NCBI GenBank assembly: GCA_963789565.1
Contig: CAWBKX010000002.1
Coordinates: forward strand, 2,604,001 to 2,668,000
Origin: CALAGB01 sp963789565
Lineage (GTDB): Bacteria > Chloroflexota > Chloroflexia > Thermomicrobiales > Thermomicrobiaceae
Reading direction: 5' to 3'
Length of the DNA: 64,000 nt
The position numbers and the translations under genes were made by a program. The notes under the pieces were generated by a model that ran no database searches, had not been told where the DNA came from, and saw only the letters and a program-made list of their open reading frames with translations. The stretch's first letter is position 1, and each line of letters begins with the position of its first letter. This document shows positions 51,253-60,883 of the stretch, piece by piece.

Positions 51253-54198
51253 TCAGAGGATGCCAGAGCGTGCCGCGGCGGCGACGGCAGCCGCACGCGC
51301 GTTGACGCCGAGCTTGTTAAAAATGTTGGTGATGTGCGAGGTGACAGTTCGTCTACTGATAAAGAGCCGCTCCGCGATTTCGTTGTCGGTCAGCCCTTCG
51401 GCCACCAATCGGAGCACCTCCACTTCCCGCGCGCTGAGTCCGCCGGGATACAGCGGAGCCTTCTTCGCAGTCTGCTGAATCTGTTGCCGTAGGGCGTGAA
51501 CGCGCTCAAGAGTTGGTTTGGCTTCGAGCGGCTCGCAGACGGCCTGGACCTCATCGAGCAAGGTCGTAGCCTCATCGAGTTGCCGCCGAGTAACTCGCAG
51601 CTCAGCCAACGCCAGTAGCGTGAGCGCGCGTTCAAAGGGCGCGGCGCAGGCGTCGGCAAGCGTGAGGGACTCCCGCAGATGGACCTCGGCGTTATCGAAG
51701 CACTTTTCAGCGATGTCGAGGCTGCCGAGGAAGCGATGAACGGCAATGAGTGCGAGTGGCTGACGTGGATCGGACGCAAAAGCCAGCGCTTTTTCCGCAT
51801 GTGTGCGTGCGAGCGAGCCATCGCCATTGAGGTGATGATAGCGAGCCCAGCCGAGCGCGTTTTCGGCGCGACCCAATACCGCGCCGGACCACGCCAGCCA
51901 ACGATCTTGCGCCACGAGCCACTCCCTTGCGGCAGCCAGTTGGCTTGCGTCGAGCGCGAGGGTCGCGGCGGCGCATTGCATCCGGTTAAATTGCACAAAA
52001 TCACTGTCTCCCGGCTGCGTTTCTGGCCCATCCGGCAATGTCGAGCGCACCAGTTGCCAGGCACGCTCAACGTCGCCTTGCTGGATCGCGATGATCGCGC
52101 GAAGCACCATTGGAAACGGCTCGAGTTGTCGCGGCATGGCGTCGAGCACCTGGAGAGCTGCGGCCCAATCTCCCTCAAGCATGAGCAGTGGCACACTCGC
52201 GATGCGCGAGGGCTGATCAGGCGCGGCACTGTTGGCCTTCGCGAGGGCCCGCTCTGCTTCGGCGGCGATTCGCCGGCGCTCGCTGACGGAGTCGGCGTAG
52301 TAGGGAATTAGGACTTGATCTAATTCTGTCAGGAGCGTGACACCGTGAGCCATGTGATGGCCGGTTGCGACGTACAACTCCCCTGCTCGCTCAAACGCAC
52401 CACGTGCCTGCTCGGCAAACCCCAGCGCGCCATAGGCGCGCGCCACGCCAAAGTGGGCCTCACTTAAGATCGTATCCTGTTCCGTGCCCGGCAAGGCAGA
52501 AGAGAGCATGGCGTTGATGACATATTCCCCACGCGTGCGTGCCTCTATGAAGCGCCCGGCGACACTCAAGTACGGTGTGATGCTCGCCTCCGCGACGATC
52601 GCATCCGCCACCTCAAGAGTTGACGCAAAGTCCCGAGGTCGCCGCAGATCGGCGGACGTCAACGTCTTGAGGATTTCAACGCTGGCCTCCATATCGCTCA
52701 GCCCGAGCCGAACGCGACCAAGCTGGGGGAGGATCATGCCACGATCGAGGAGAGAATTACCGATGAGGACGTGATCACGCGACTTTCTCGCGAGTGCCAG
52801 CGCCTCATCGAGATACGCAATACTCTGGAGTTGATCGCTGAAGCGGCGCATGCGGGCGAGGTGCCACAGCAGCCATCCTCGCTCCCCCACCGTTTCGTCG
52901 TTGCGTTCAAGGATCGCGAGCGCCGCCTCGAACCGATCACCTGCGGTGACGAAGGCGTAGGCACGCTGCGCTCGTTCACCAGCTTTGACCAACCACTCGA
53001 TCGCGCGACCATCACCCGCTTGTTGGAGGTGATAGGCGACGACATCCGGGTCGGCTGAGGACGTGGTGGCCAGGGTTTCGGCCACTTTCAGGTGCCAGCG
53101 GTGTCGTCGTGGAGCTAGCACCTCCGCGTAGAGTGCCTCGCGAAAGAGCGCATGCCGGAAGCGATAGCCCTGCCCTGTGCCCGCTTCCTCGATGAGATGT
53201 TCGGACTGGCCCTCCTCGATCGCTTGAGCCAGATCGTCGTCGCTTGTCTCGCTGACCTGCTGCCAGAGCTTCACCGGCACGTCCTGCCCGATGATCGCGG
53301 CCAGTTGGAGACGGGACCGCACCTGCTCATCCAGACGGGCCAGGCGTCCCTCGATGACGTGCCGTAGGAGCGCCGGCACCCGAACCTGCGTCAGATCCCC
53401 GAGATGCCACGCCCCTTCTGTCTGGGCCAGGACCTCCTCGTCCTCCAGCGTCCGCAGGAGTTCTCCTGCGTACAACGGGTTCCCTTCGGCCCGTTCCTTC
53501 AAGTAATCAACGAGCCGTTGCTCATCCATCTCGCTGAGCGCGCAGTGTCGTTGGATCAACTCTCGCTGTTCGGCGCCATCGAGTGGGCGAACGTCGACGC
53601 GTTGCGCGCGTGCCTCCCGAATCAGCAGCGGCAGCACGGGATGGAGCGCGTGATGCCGCTGAACCTCGTCAGCGCGGTAGCTTGCGAGAATGAGCACGCG
53701 TTGATCGGCAAGTTGACGGGCAAGGACACGCAAGAAGTCGAGGCTGGCCCGGTCCGACCAGTGCAGGTCCTCAAGCAACAAGACGACCGGCTGGCAGTCA
53801 CTCACGTCGCGGAAGAAGTCGCAGACCGCCGAAAACAGCCGGTCCTGGCTGCCCAAAGCAGCCGTGGCCTCGAGATCGCCAACAAATGGTGGGAGCGGTG
53901 GCAACGAGTGATCGTGCGCATAAGCGCGCAGGATCTCAAGCCAGGGTCCGTAGGGTGGCGTCGTTGTCAGGTCGTAGCAGCCGCCCTTGAGGACCAGGCA
54001 GCCCGCTCCCACAGCCTCGTTTGCGAGCCACTCGACGAGCGTCGTCTTACCGATGCCGGCCTCGCCGCTGATCAGCACGAGCGAGCCGTGACCAGCGAAC
54101 ATCTCATCGAGCGCCTGGCGCAGCGTGACCTGCTCTCGCTCGCGGCCGACGAGGAGTGGGATCTGACGCGTTGTGTGCCGTTGCGAGAGGTCCGCCAT
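51253..54198 (-). CDS. LuxR-family regulator with N-terminal ATPase (LAL type), copy 1
   Basis: 981 residues. Walker A is GEAGIGKTT at 45-53 and a Walker B-like VVLLLEDLHW follows near 130. A winged-helix and TPR-like helical middle (about 250-900) leads to a C-terminal LuxR HTH (about 915-981: LSAREVEVLRLVAEGLTDNEIAERLFISRRTVTSHITNIFNKLG in segments). Such proteins are ATP-switched, ligand-responsive activators like MalT. The ATG at 54198 has GGAG six bases upstream. The next gene upstream is a paralogue starting 24 bases away, so the pair is a tandem duplication. Target genes may include the nearby eCIS. Confidence 0.88.
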   Translation of the reverse strand: MADLSQRHTTRQIPLLVGREREQVTLRQALDEMFAGHGSLVLISGEAGIGKTTLVEWLANEAVGAGCLVLKGGCYDLTTTPPYGPWLEILRAYAHDHSLPPLPPFVGDLEATAALGSQDRLFSAVCDFFRDVSDCQPVVLLLEDLHWSDRASLDFLRVLARQLADQRVLILASYRADEVQRHHALHPVLPLLIREARAQRVDVRPLDGAEQRELIQRHCALSEMDEQRLVDYLKERAEGNPLYAGELLRTLEDEEVLAQTEGAWHLGDLTQVRVPALLRHVIEGRLARLDEQVRSRLQLAAIIGQDVPVKLWQQVSETSDDDLAQAIEEGQSEHLIEEAGTGQGYRFRHALFREALYAEVLAPRRHRWHLKVAETLATTSSADPDVVAYHLQQAGDGRAIEWLVKAGERAQRAYAFVTAGDRFEAALAILERNDETVGERGWLLWHLARMRRFSDQLQSIAYLDEALALARKSRDHVLIGNSLLDRGMILPQLGRVRLGLSDMEASVEILKTLTSADLRRPRDFASTLEVADAIVAEASITPYLSVAGRFIEARTRGEYVINAMLSSALPGTEQDTILSEAHFGVARAYGALGFAEQARGAFERAGELYVATGHHMAHGVTLLTELDQVLIPYYADSVSERRRIAAEAERALAKANSAAPDQPSRIASVPLLMLEGDWAAALQVLDAMPRQLEPFPMVLRAIIAIQQGDVERAWQLVRSTLPDGPETQPGDSDFVQFNRMQCAAATLALDASQLAAAREWLVAQDRWLAWSGAVLGRAENALGWARYHHLNGDGSLARTHAEKALAFASDPRQPLALIAVHRFLGSLDIAEKCFDNAEVHLRESLTLADACAAPFERALTLLALAELRVTRRQLDEATTLLDEVQAVCEPLEAKPTLERVHALRQQIQQTAKKAPLYPGGLSAREVEVLRLVAEGLTDNEIAERLFISRRTVTSHITNIFNKLGVNARAAAVAAAARSGIL

Positions 54199-54221
54199 CA
54201 CTTTCTCCGGTCTTGGATCGA

Positions 54222-57200
54222 TTAGATCACGCCGTGCTCTTTGGCCCAGACGGCCGCTGCCGCTCGCGACCCCATCCCGATCTTGTTGTAGATATTGGTC
54301 AAGTGCGAGGTGACGGTTCGCCTACTGATGAAGAGCCTATCTGCGGTCTCTGCGTCGGTTAATCCTTCCGCCACGAGTCGTAGTACCTCGACCTCGCGCT
54401 GACTTAGTCCCGCCGGATATGACGGAGTTTTCCGCAACATTTGTTCGATCCGCGAGCGCATGTCGCTGACCCGCTCAAGGGTCGGTTTGGCTTCGAGCGG
54501 CTCGCAGACCGCCTGGACCTCGTCGAGCAACGTGGTCGCCTCGTCGGTGCGACGTTGAGCGAGACGCAATTCCGCGAGTTGGAGCAGCGTCAGGGCACGT
54601 TCGAATGGCGCCGCGCAGGCCTCGGCCATCGTAAGTGATTCTAGGAGATGGCGTTCAGCATCGTCGAAGTGCCGGTCAGTGGTATCGAGCTGACCGAGAA
54701 AGCGATGAATGGCAATGAGTGCGAGTGGCTGACGTGGATCCGTGGCGTGGGCCAGAGAGTGGTCAGCAAACTCCCGTGCCCGTGCAGGATTTCGGCATAT
54801 GTCGGCGTGGCGTGCGCGGAGAAGTTGGTTCGTAACATGCCAGCGCGCCCCACCGCTCCAGGCGATCCACCGTTCGTGCAACTCGATCCAGCGCTGAGCG
54901 TCCCGCGCATTACCTGTATCAAGTGCTAGCTCCGCAGCCAATGCAATGGTGTTCATACCGAAGGGGAAGTAGCAACCTCCCGGTTCGGTCGACGATTTCT
55001 GTGGCAACACCTGGAAGACGCGGTCCCACGCCAGGTCGTGAGCGCCTTGGTGTTGGTCCAGCACGGCGAGGGTGGCGATCGCTTCGTGACGGTGGGCCAC
55101 CCACGTCGCGTTTAGGTGGTCATTTGCAAGTCGCCGCGAGGCCTGCCAGCGACCCTCCAGCACATCGAGCTGCAGCTCCGTTGGGGCGCCGTCCCCAAGC
55201 GTCGGAATTGTCAGCCCGAAGCACCGTTCCCACAGCTCCGTCGCCTCCCGCCGGAGTTGTTCTCGCTCAGCCAGCCGATCTGCTCGATATGGAATATGCA
55301 CCATCAGGAGTTCCGCCCAAATTGTATGCTCAGCCATGGCATAGTCACTCAGGGACCGAAATCCACTACGGGCATGCTGGTATTCTCGTCGGGCGTCGTC
55401 TGGGCGACCCAGTCCGGCGTTGGCGTTCCCGAGAGCGAGATGCCCGGTGACACACTGCGCTCGCTGCAGGTGTGCATCCCCAAAGGCCACCACCATCTCA
55501 TCCATGTAGGCCGTGCCAACCTCGGCCGCCTCGCCATAATGCCCAGAGTGCGCCAACCAGTTGACCAGAATGGCCCGCTGCTGGTTCACCGCGGGCACAC
55601 GCGGCGAACCCCGCGCCTGATCATTGGCGAGAGAAGTTTGATCTGAATCCTCGCCCGGCAGTAACTGCTGAATCACCGCGACTGCTTGCGTCTCGGTGGC
55701 CGGAACCGAGTGAGTAAGGAGCAACGCATCAATCGCCAGCACGGCTTGCCTTATTTCTGATATCCCTTGGCGGATATTACCGTGAATACACGTCTGCGAC
55801 CCACGGTTATAGTGCGCGTAGGCTGCAAGCACGGGATCGTTAGTCACCAGTGCCAACTGTTCAGCGTTTTCCAGAATGTGGATTGAACGCGGAATGCCTG
55901 CAAAGCGCAGCAAAAATCCCGCTTCAAAAAGGAGCCAACCGCGTTCACGCCCTCGCGCCGTATCGCCGTCGATCAGGGTTGCAGCCGCTTCAAAGTGGTC
56001 CGCGGCGCTGATCCATGCGGTGCGCCGTGCCCGCAGTCCGGCACGGACATGCCACTCTACGGCGCGGGAGTCCCCCGCTTGCTGGAAATGCGATGCCACC
56101 GTGTCGGGAATCGGGTTCGGTGCGCTGATCAGCGCCTCGGCGGTGTGTCGATGCCAGATCCGTCGTCGCGGCAGCGGGATGCGCTCGTAGATCGCTTCTC
56201 GAATCAATGCGTGGGTGAAGCGCAGTCCAGTCCGATTAGGGAGCTCTTCGAGCACATGGGCACGCTGCGCCGCCTCGACGACGCTTGCGAGAGTGTCGCT
56301 CGTGACGCCGAGCAGCACACGCCAGAGCTCGATCGGCACGTCCTGCCCAACGATGGCTGCCTTCGCAAGCGCGTCGAAAGTCACTGGGTCCAGGTGACTC
56401 AGTCGCTGATCGATCATCTGCCGTAGGAGCGGGGGCAGGTAGATCGTGTCAAGCGGTGCCAGCGACCAGCCGTCAGCCTTGCGCCGCAGCACGTCCGCGT
56501 CCTCGAGCGCGCGCAGCAATTCATCGATGTAGAGCGGATTGCCATTCCCGACGTGCTGCAGATAAGTGATCAGGCGTTCCTGATCGCGGACCGCTAACCG
56601 GTAGCGGTCGCCGATCAGGTGATCGATCGCGGGTGTGTCCAGCCGGCGGAGCTCGACGCGTGTGCCGTGTGCCTCGCGTATGAGCAGTGGACGGACCAGA
56701 TAGAGGGGATGCTCCTGGTTGACTTCGTCACTGCGATAGGTTGCTACGAGAAATAGCCGGTCAGTCGCCATATGCCGTGCGACGTAGCGGAGCAGACGGA
56801 CGCTCTCCTCGTCCGCCCAGTGGAAATCCTCGAGCACGAGAATTAGGGGCTGCGGCGAGCTGATCGCGGTCAGGAGGTCGACAACCTGCGTGAACACGAT
56901 CGACTGGCTCAGTTGGCCGTCAGGTCGGGAGGTGACATCAAGCGCGAATGGTGGCGAGGACGTGCGAGATTGTTGATCCCCGGCGTATCCCTCAAGCGCT
57001 TCGACCCATGGACCATACGGCGGCGTCGTGGTCAGGTCGTAGCAGCCGCCGCGCAGCACGAGGCAGCCGTCGTGTTCGGCTTCGCCGGCGAGCCACTCGA
57101 CGAGCGTCGTCTTACCGATGCCGGCCTCACCGCTCACGAGCACCAGCGAACCTTGCCCGGCCAGCATGGCGTCGAGCGCCTGGCGCAGAGTGGCCTGCTC

Positions 57201-57266
57201 TCGCTCGCGGCCGACGATGAGGGTGTCCCCGCGCGGTGACCATAGGCGTGACGACGATGATTCCAT
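54222..57266 (-). CDS. LuxR-family regulator with N-terminal ATPase (LAL type), copy 2
   Basis: 1014 residues from ATG at 57266 (AAAGGT upstream; ATG 57299 is an alternative, while the frame to 57821 is not supported). Walker A GEAGIGKTT is at 46-54, and GGCYDLTTTPPYGPW follows as in copy 1. The C-terminal HTH has LSQREVEVLRLVAEGLTDAETADRLFISRRTV. Identity with copy 1 is very high in the ATPase start, the EAVQAVCEPLEAKPTLERV-type helix and the HTH, and lower in the helical sensor middle, which suggests different signals and related DNA targets. Confidence 0.87.
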   Translation of the reverse strand: MESSSSRLWSPRGDTLIVGREREQATLRQALDAMLAGQGSLVLVSGEAGIGKTTLVEWLAGEAEHDGCLVLRGGCYDLTTTPPYGPWVEALEGYAGDQQSRTSSPPFALDVTSRPDGQLSQSIVFTQVVDLLTAISSPQPLILVLEDFHWADEESVRLLRYVARHMATDRLFLVATYRSDEVNQEHPLYLVRPLLIREAHGTRVELRRLDTPAIDHLIGDRYRLAVRDQERLITYLQHVGNGNPLYIDELLRALEDADVLRRKADGWSLAPLDTIYLPPLLRQMIDQRLSHLDPVTFDALAKAAIVGQDVPIELWRVLLGVTSDTLASVVEAAQRAHVLEELPNRTGLRFTHALIREAIYERIPLPRRRIWHRHTAEALISAPNPIPDTVASHFQQAGDSRAVEWHVRAGLRARRTAWISAADHFEAAATLIDGDTARGRERGWLLFEAGFLLRFAGIPRSIHILENAEQLALVTNDPVLAAYAHYNRGSQTCIHGNIRQGISEIRQAVLAIDALLLTHSVPATETQAVAVIQQLLPGEDSDQTSLANDQARGSPRVPAVNQQRAILVNWLAHSGHYGEAAEVGTAYMDEMVVAFGDAHLQRAQCVTGHLALGNANAGLGRPDDARREYQHARSGFRSLSDYAMAEHTIWAELLMVHIPYRADRLAEREQLRREATELWERCFGLTIPTLGDGAPTELQLDVLEGRWQASRRLANDHLNATWVAHRHEAIATLAVLDQHQGAHDLAWDRVFQVLPQKSSTEPGGCYFPFGMNTIALAAELALDTGNARDAQRWIELHERWIAWSGGARWHVTNQLLRARHADICRNPARAREFADHSLAHATDPRQPLALIAIHRFLGQLDTTDRHFDDAERHLLESLTMAEACAAPFERALTLLQLAELRLAQRRTDEATTLLDEVQAVCEPLEAKPTLERVSDMRSRIEQMLRKTPSYPAGLSQREVEVLRLVAEGLTDAETADRLFISRRTVTSHLTNIYNKIGMGSRAAAAVWAKEHGVI

Positions 57267-57500
57267 CGTTGGTGACCTTTTCTGACGGCTCGGAATCATC
57301 AGACGAGTCTCGATGCGAATTTGGAGATAGTGTGAGTGTAGCACACGTTCCGTAGTGTCATGAGTGGAGGCTAGGCATCTCGGTTCGCTGGTGTTGCCGC
57401 CGATTTCTCCCGATGCTACAAACGTTGTGCGGCAGCGTGATTGAGACCAGCGTGCGAGGAGCATTTCCGCCGCGAACCGCGTCACGAATGGGGATGATGT

Positions 57501-59135
57501 ATGACCGAACAACTCAACCAGGCCAACGTCGCCGACAGATTGCGAGCCAACCTGAAGGACGCTGGTATCCGCGTCAGCGACGAAGATGTGGATGGCATGG
57601 CTACCAAGGGGTTTCTGCGCAACGTCTTGATCTGCGAAGCGATCTTCGCGAACACACCGGCCGATCTGATCCCCGACTATCTGGGTGTGTGGGGTGAGGA
57701 GGAGCGCGTTCCACCGTCGCCATTCGATCCGCTCGAAGACGAAGCTAAAGGTCGCCCGCTGCCGGAGCGAACGTCGGGACATCCCACCATCTCCGACATC
57801 GGGCCACGGCTCGAGCGGCACGAGGTCTCACCCCTGGAACTGACGGAAGCAGCACTTGCGCGCGTCGCCGAACGCGATCCGGATCTGAATGCCTTCCAAT
57901 GCGTATTGGACGAGCATGCCCGAACGTCCGCCAAGACCGCCGAGGCAGAGATTGTCGGGGGACGTCACCGAGGGCCGCTTCACGGTGTCCCCATCGCCGT
58001 GAAAGACCTCTTCGCCATGGAGGGAACGATCACCACTGCCGGGTCGAAGATCCTCGCGGATTGGAACACCGACTTCGACGCCGCGGTGGTCGAACGGCTC
58101 AAGGCAGCGGGCGCGATCATCGTGGGTAAGACGCGCATGTCGGAGTTTGCGTATTCGCCTGCCTCCAACAACGCGCACTACGGCCCAACTCACAACCCCT
58201 GGAACCTTGAGCACGACACAGGTGGGTCGAGCAGCGGATCCGGCGCCGCCGTGGCCGACGGGCTGGTCTTCGGTGCGCTCGGCTCCGACACCGGCGGCTC
58301 GATCCGCATGCCGGCCGCGCTTTGCGGAATCGTGGGCCTCAAACCAACCTTCGGTCGCAACAGCCTGTTTGGCGCGGTCACGCTCTCCTGGTCGCTCGAT
58401 CACGTCGGCCCCATGACCCGTTCGGTGCGCGACGCGGCGTTGATGCAGTCGGTACTCGCCGGGCATGACGAGCGCGATTTGCGTACGCGCAACGTGCCGG
58501 TGCCGGATTACATGTCCGCCATCGAGCGGGGTGTCAAGGGATTGAAGATCGGCGTATTGGGTGACGACGGTTCGGGCGAGCCCCTGGCGACCGACGAGGT
58601 ACTGAGCGCATGGCGCGATGGTCTGCGAGCGCTGCAGGACGCGGGCGCCGAACTCGTGACGCTCGATCTTCCGGAACTGCACAACTTGCGTGCGCTGAAC
58701 TCCTGCATCATCGCTCTGGAGGCCACCGCCTTCCACGAGCCGATGCTGCGTGATCGTGCCGCTGACTATGGTGAGTTTGCCCGACAGCGACTCATCTCCT
58801 CATATGCCTATGGGCCAAACGCATTCGTTCGGGCCGAGCAGGCGCGCGGCCGGATTCGGAGCCAGGCGATCCGAATTTTTCGGCAGGTCGATCTGCTGAG
58901 CACGCCAACCATGCCTTACGGCGCGCCTCCGCTGGAGCAGCAGCCACGCAACACCTGGTTCACGGCCATCTTCAACTCACTCGGCTGGCCGGCGATCACT
59001 CTTCCGGTCGGGTTGGGCGAGGGACGTTCCCCATTGGCGATGCAGATCGTGGGACGGCCCTGGGACGATGAGACGGTCTTGCGAGCAGCGCATGCGGTCG
59101 AGGCATGGGGACCCTGGCCCGGAGGCATGCCGTAG
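57501..59135 (+). CDS. Amidase-signature hydrolase
   Basis: 544 residues. A helical N-terminal extension (1-95) precedes the amidase-signature domain. The catalytic triad is visible: Lys in VPIAVKDLFAMEG, the cis-Ser in GGSSSGSGAAVADG, and the nucleophile Ser in GSDTGGSIRMPAALCG. GPMTRSVRDAALM is also typical. These enzymes hydrolyse amides; substrate range is wide (GatA, allophanate hydrolase and acylamidase relatives) and cannot be fixed here. No GatB/C partners are nearby. GGGGATGATGT precedes the ATG. It is divergent from the LuxR-type gene with 234 bases between starts. Confidence 0.88.
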   Translation: MTEQLNQANVADRLRANLKDAGIRVSDEDVDGMATKGFLRNVLICEAIFANTPADLIPDYLGVWGEEERVPPSPFDPLEDEAKGRPLPERTSGHPTISDIGPRLERHEVSPLELTEAALARVAERDPDLNAFQCVLDEHARTSAKTAEAEIVGGRHRGPLHGVPIAVKDLFAMEGTITTAGSKILADWNTDFDAAVVERLKAAGAIIVGKTRMSEFAYSPASNNAHYGPTHNPWNLEHDTGGSSSGSGAAVADGLVFGALGSDTGGSIRMPAALCGIVGLKPTFGRNSLFGAVTLSWSLDHVGPMTRSVRDAALMQSVLAGHDERDLRTRNVPVPDYMSAIERGVKGLKIGVLGDDGSGEPLATDEVLSAWRDGLRALQDAGAELVTLDLPELHNLRALNSCIIALEATAFHEPMLRDRAADYGEFARQRLISSYAYGPNAFVRAEQARGRIRSQAIRIFRQVDLLSTPTMPYGAPPLEQQPRNTWFTAIFNSLGWPAITLPVGLGEGRSPLAMQIVGRPWDDETVLRAAHAVEAWGPWPGGMP

Positions 59136-59171
59136 ACAGGCACGATGCGACACGGATCGAGAGGGGAATGG

Positions 59172-59645
59172 ATGGCAACTGGTCCACTGCAGGAGACACA
59201 CGATCGCGCCGTGCGGGAGATCGCCGAGAATCGCTTCCCTTTTCCGGGGCAACAGGACTGGCCGGGCGATCACGTCACGCTGACCAATCAATCCGCCCAA
59301 CGTCGCGGCGTGCCGGGACCGCACGGCACCGAGTACCCAGACATCGTCATCATTGATGGTAAGGGCGAAATTCGCGAGATCGGCGAGGTGGAAACGAGCG
59401 CGGACGCGGCCATGGTCGAGCGCTGGGCTCGTGCATCTGCCGCCTGCGATCACACGACGACGTCGGGCGTGCAGCACTTCTTCGTGTATGTCCCGCCAGG
59501 AAGTGAGCAGGAGGCGATCCGGTTGCTCGATGTACACGGTGTCTCCTACGCCGGAGTTCGAACGTGGACGGTGGCGGATGACGGCTCGGTCGAGATCAAC
59601 CCGATCGTGACGCCGGGGGACCCCAAGGATCATCGGGCTCACTGA
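59172..59645 (+). CDS. Hypothetical protein with possible PD-(D/E)xK-like fold
   Basis: 157 residues. After a helical start with NRFPFPG, the sequence YPDIVIIDGKGEIREIGEVETS places P56-D57 on one strand and E72-V-E74 on the next, the layout of PD-(D/E)xK nucleases, though the usual lysine is glutamate. FFVYVPPGSEQEAIRLLDVHG follows as a strand-helix unit common in that fold. Nuclease activity is doubtful without the lysine. GAGGGGA (59161-59167) supports the ATG at 59172 rather than 59145. It lies 36 bases after the amidase gene, perhaps co-transcribed. Confidence 0.6.
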   Translation: MATGPLQETHDRAVREIAENRFPFPGQQDWPGDHVTLTNQSAQRRGVPGPHGTEYPDIVIIDGKGEIREIGEVETSADAAMVERWARASAACDHTTTSGVQHFFVYVPPGSEQEAIRLLDVHGVSYAGVRTWTVADDGSVEINPIVTPGDPKDHRAH

Positions 59646-60071
59646 GACGCGTCAGTCGGCCGCGAGGATTGGTCCACCGAACGCGGTTCGTGGCGTGATT
59701 CCTGCTGGATGATGACGAGAGGAACCACATCGACGTTCGAGCGGAGCGAGCGCCGGGGAAACCGGCGGCGATTGCGGACACTGCCACGAGATGCGCGGGA
59801 AGCATTTTCGACCGGTCCGTGTTGTGCAAGTTGAGGGACCGGCGGAATTCCCGTCGGAGCTTGCCGCGAATGTCAGCTTTGTGGGACTTCTGGCTGTCGG
59901 TCATCTTGACCTAAAGACAGAAGATGAGTTCTTCAGCGGTGAATGTGATAATGTGACCCTGGAGAACCGTTCGCCTCCGCCGTGTATGCACCCGCAGAAA
60001 TCGGTCGAGGTCATGTCGGGCCACGAGTGTTCTGGTCCGGCCGAAATGAATCCAACAAGGAGGGATAGTTC
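59646..60071. promoter_or_regulatory. 426-bp leader region of superoxide dismutase gene
   Basis: No convincing coding sequence. A possible extended -10 element TGTGATAAT (59944-59952) lies about 120 bases before the sodA start, with no good -35 box, so it is a weak candidate. The rest shows nothing recognisable. Confidence 0.35.
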
Positions 60072-60683
<612 letters not shown>

Positions 60684-60746
60684 CTAGAGGCGTTGCCTCC
60701 GATGGCCCTCATCCCCGAAAGGGCCTCACCCGGCTCGCAAGCTCGC

Positions 60747-60779
60747 AACCCTCTCCCGTTCGGACGGGAGAGGGTTTTT
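60747..60779 (+). terminator. Rho-independent terminator of sodA
   Basis: A perfect 13-bp stem: AACCCTCTCCCGT (60747-60759) and ACGGGAGAGGGTT (60764-60776) with a TCGG tetraloop, running into TTTTT. It lies 64 bases after the sodA stop. It also belongs to the local family of CCCTCTCCC palindromes. Confidence 0.85.
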
Positions 60780-60839
60780 CGTCTCCCCTCGCCCGCTTGG
60801 CGGGATTGGAGAGACCGAGTTCCAACATTGAGCGTTGTC

Positions 60840-60867
60840 CCCTTCTCCCGTTCGGACGGGAGAAGGG
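60840..60867. repeat. Second palindrome of the CTCCCG-TTCGGACGGGAG family
   Basis: CCCTTCTCCCGT (60840-60851) pairs with ACGGGAGAAGGG (60856-60867) around TCGG, nearly identical to the sodA terminator core 90 bases earlier. With no T run on the plus strand it is likely the terminator of the convergent sugar-kinase gene, or simply a second repeat copy. Confidence 0.65.
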
Positions 60868-60883
60868 CCGGGGATGAGGGCGG

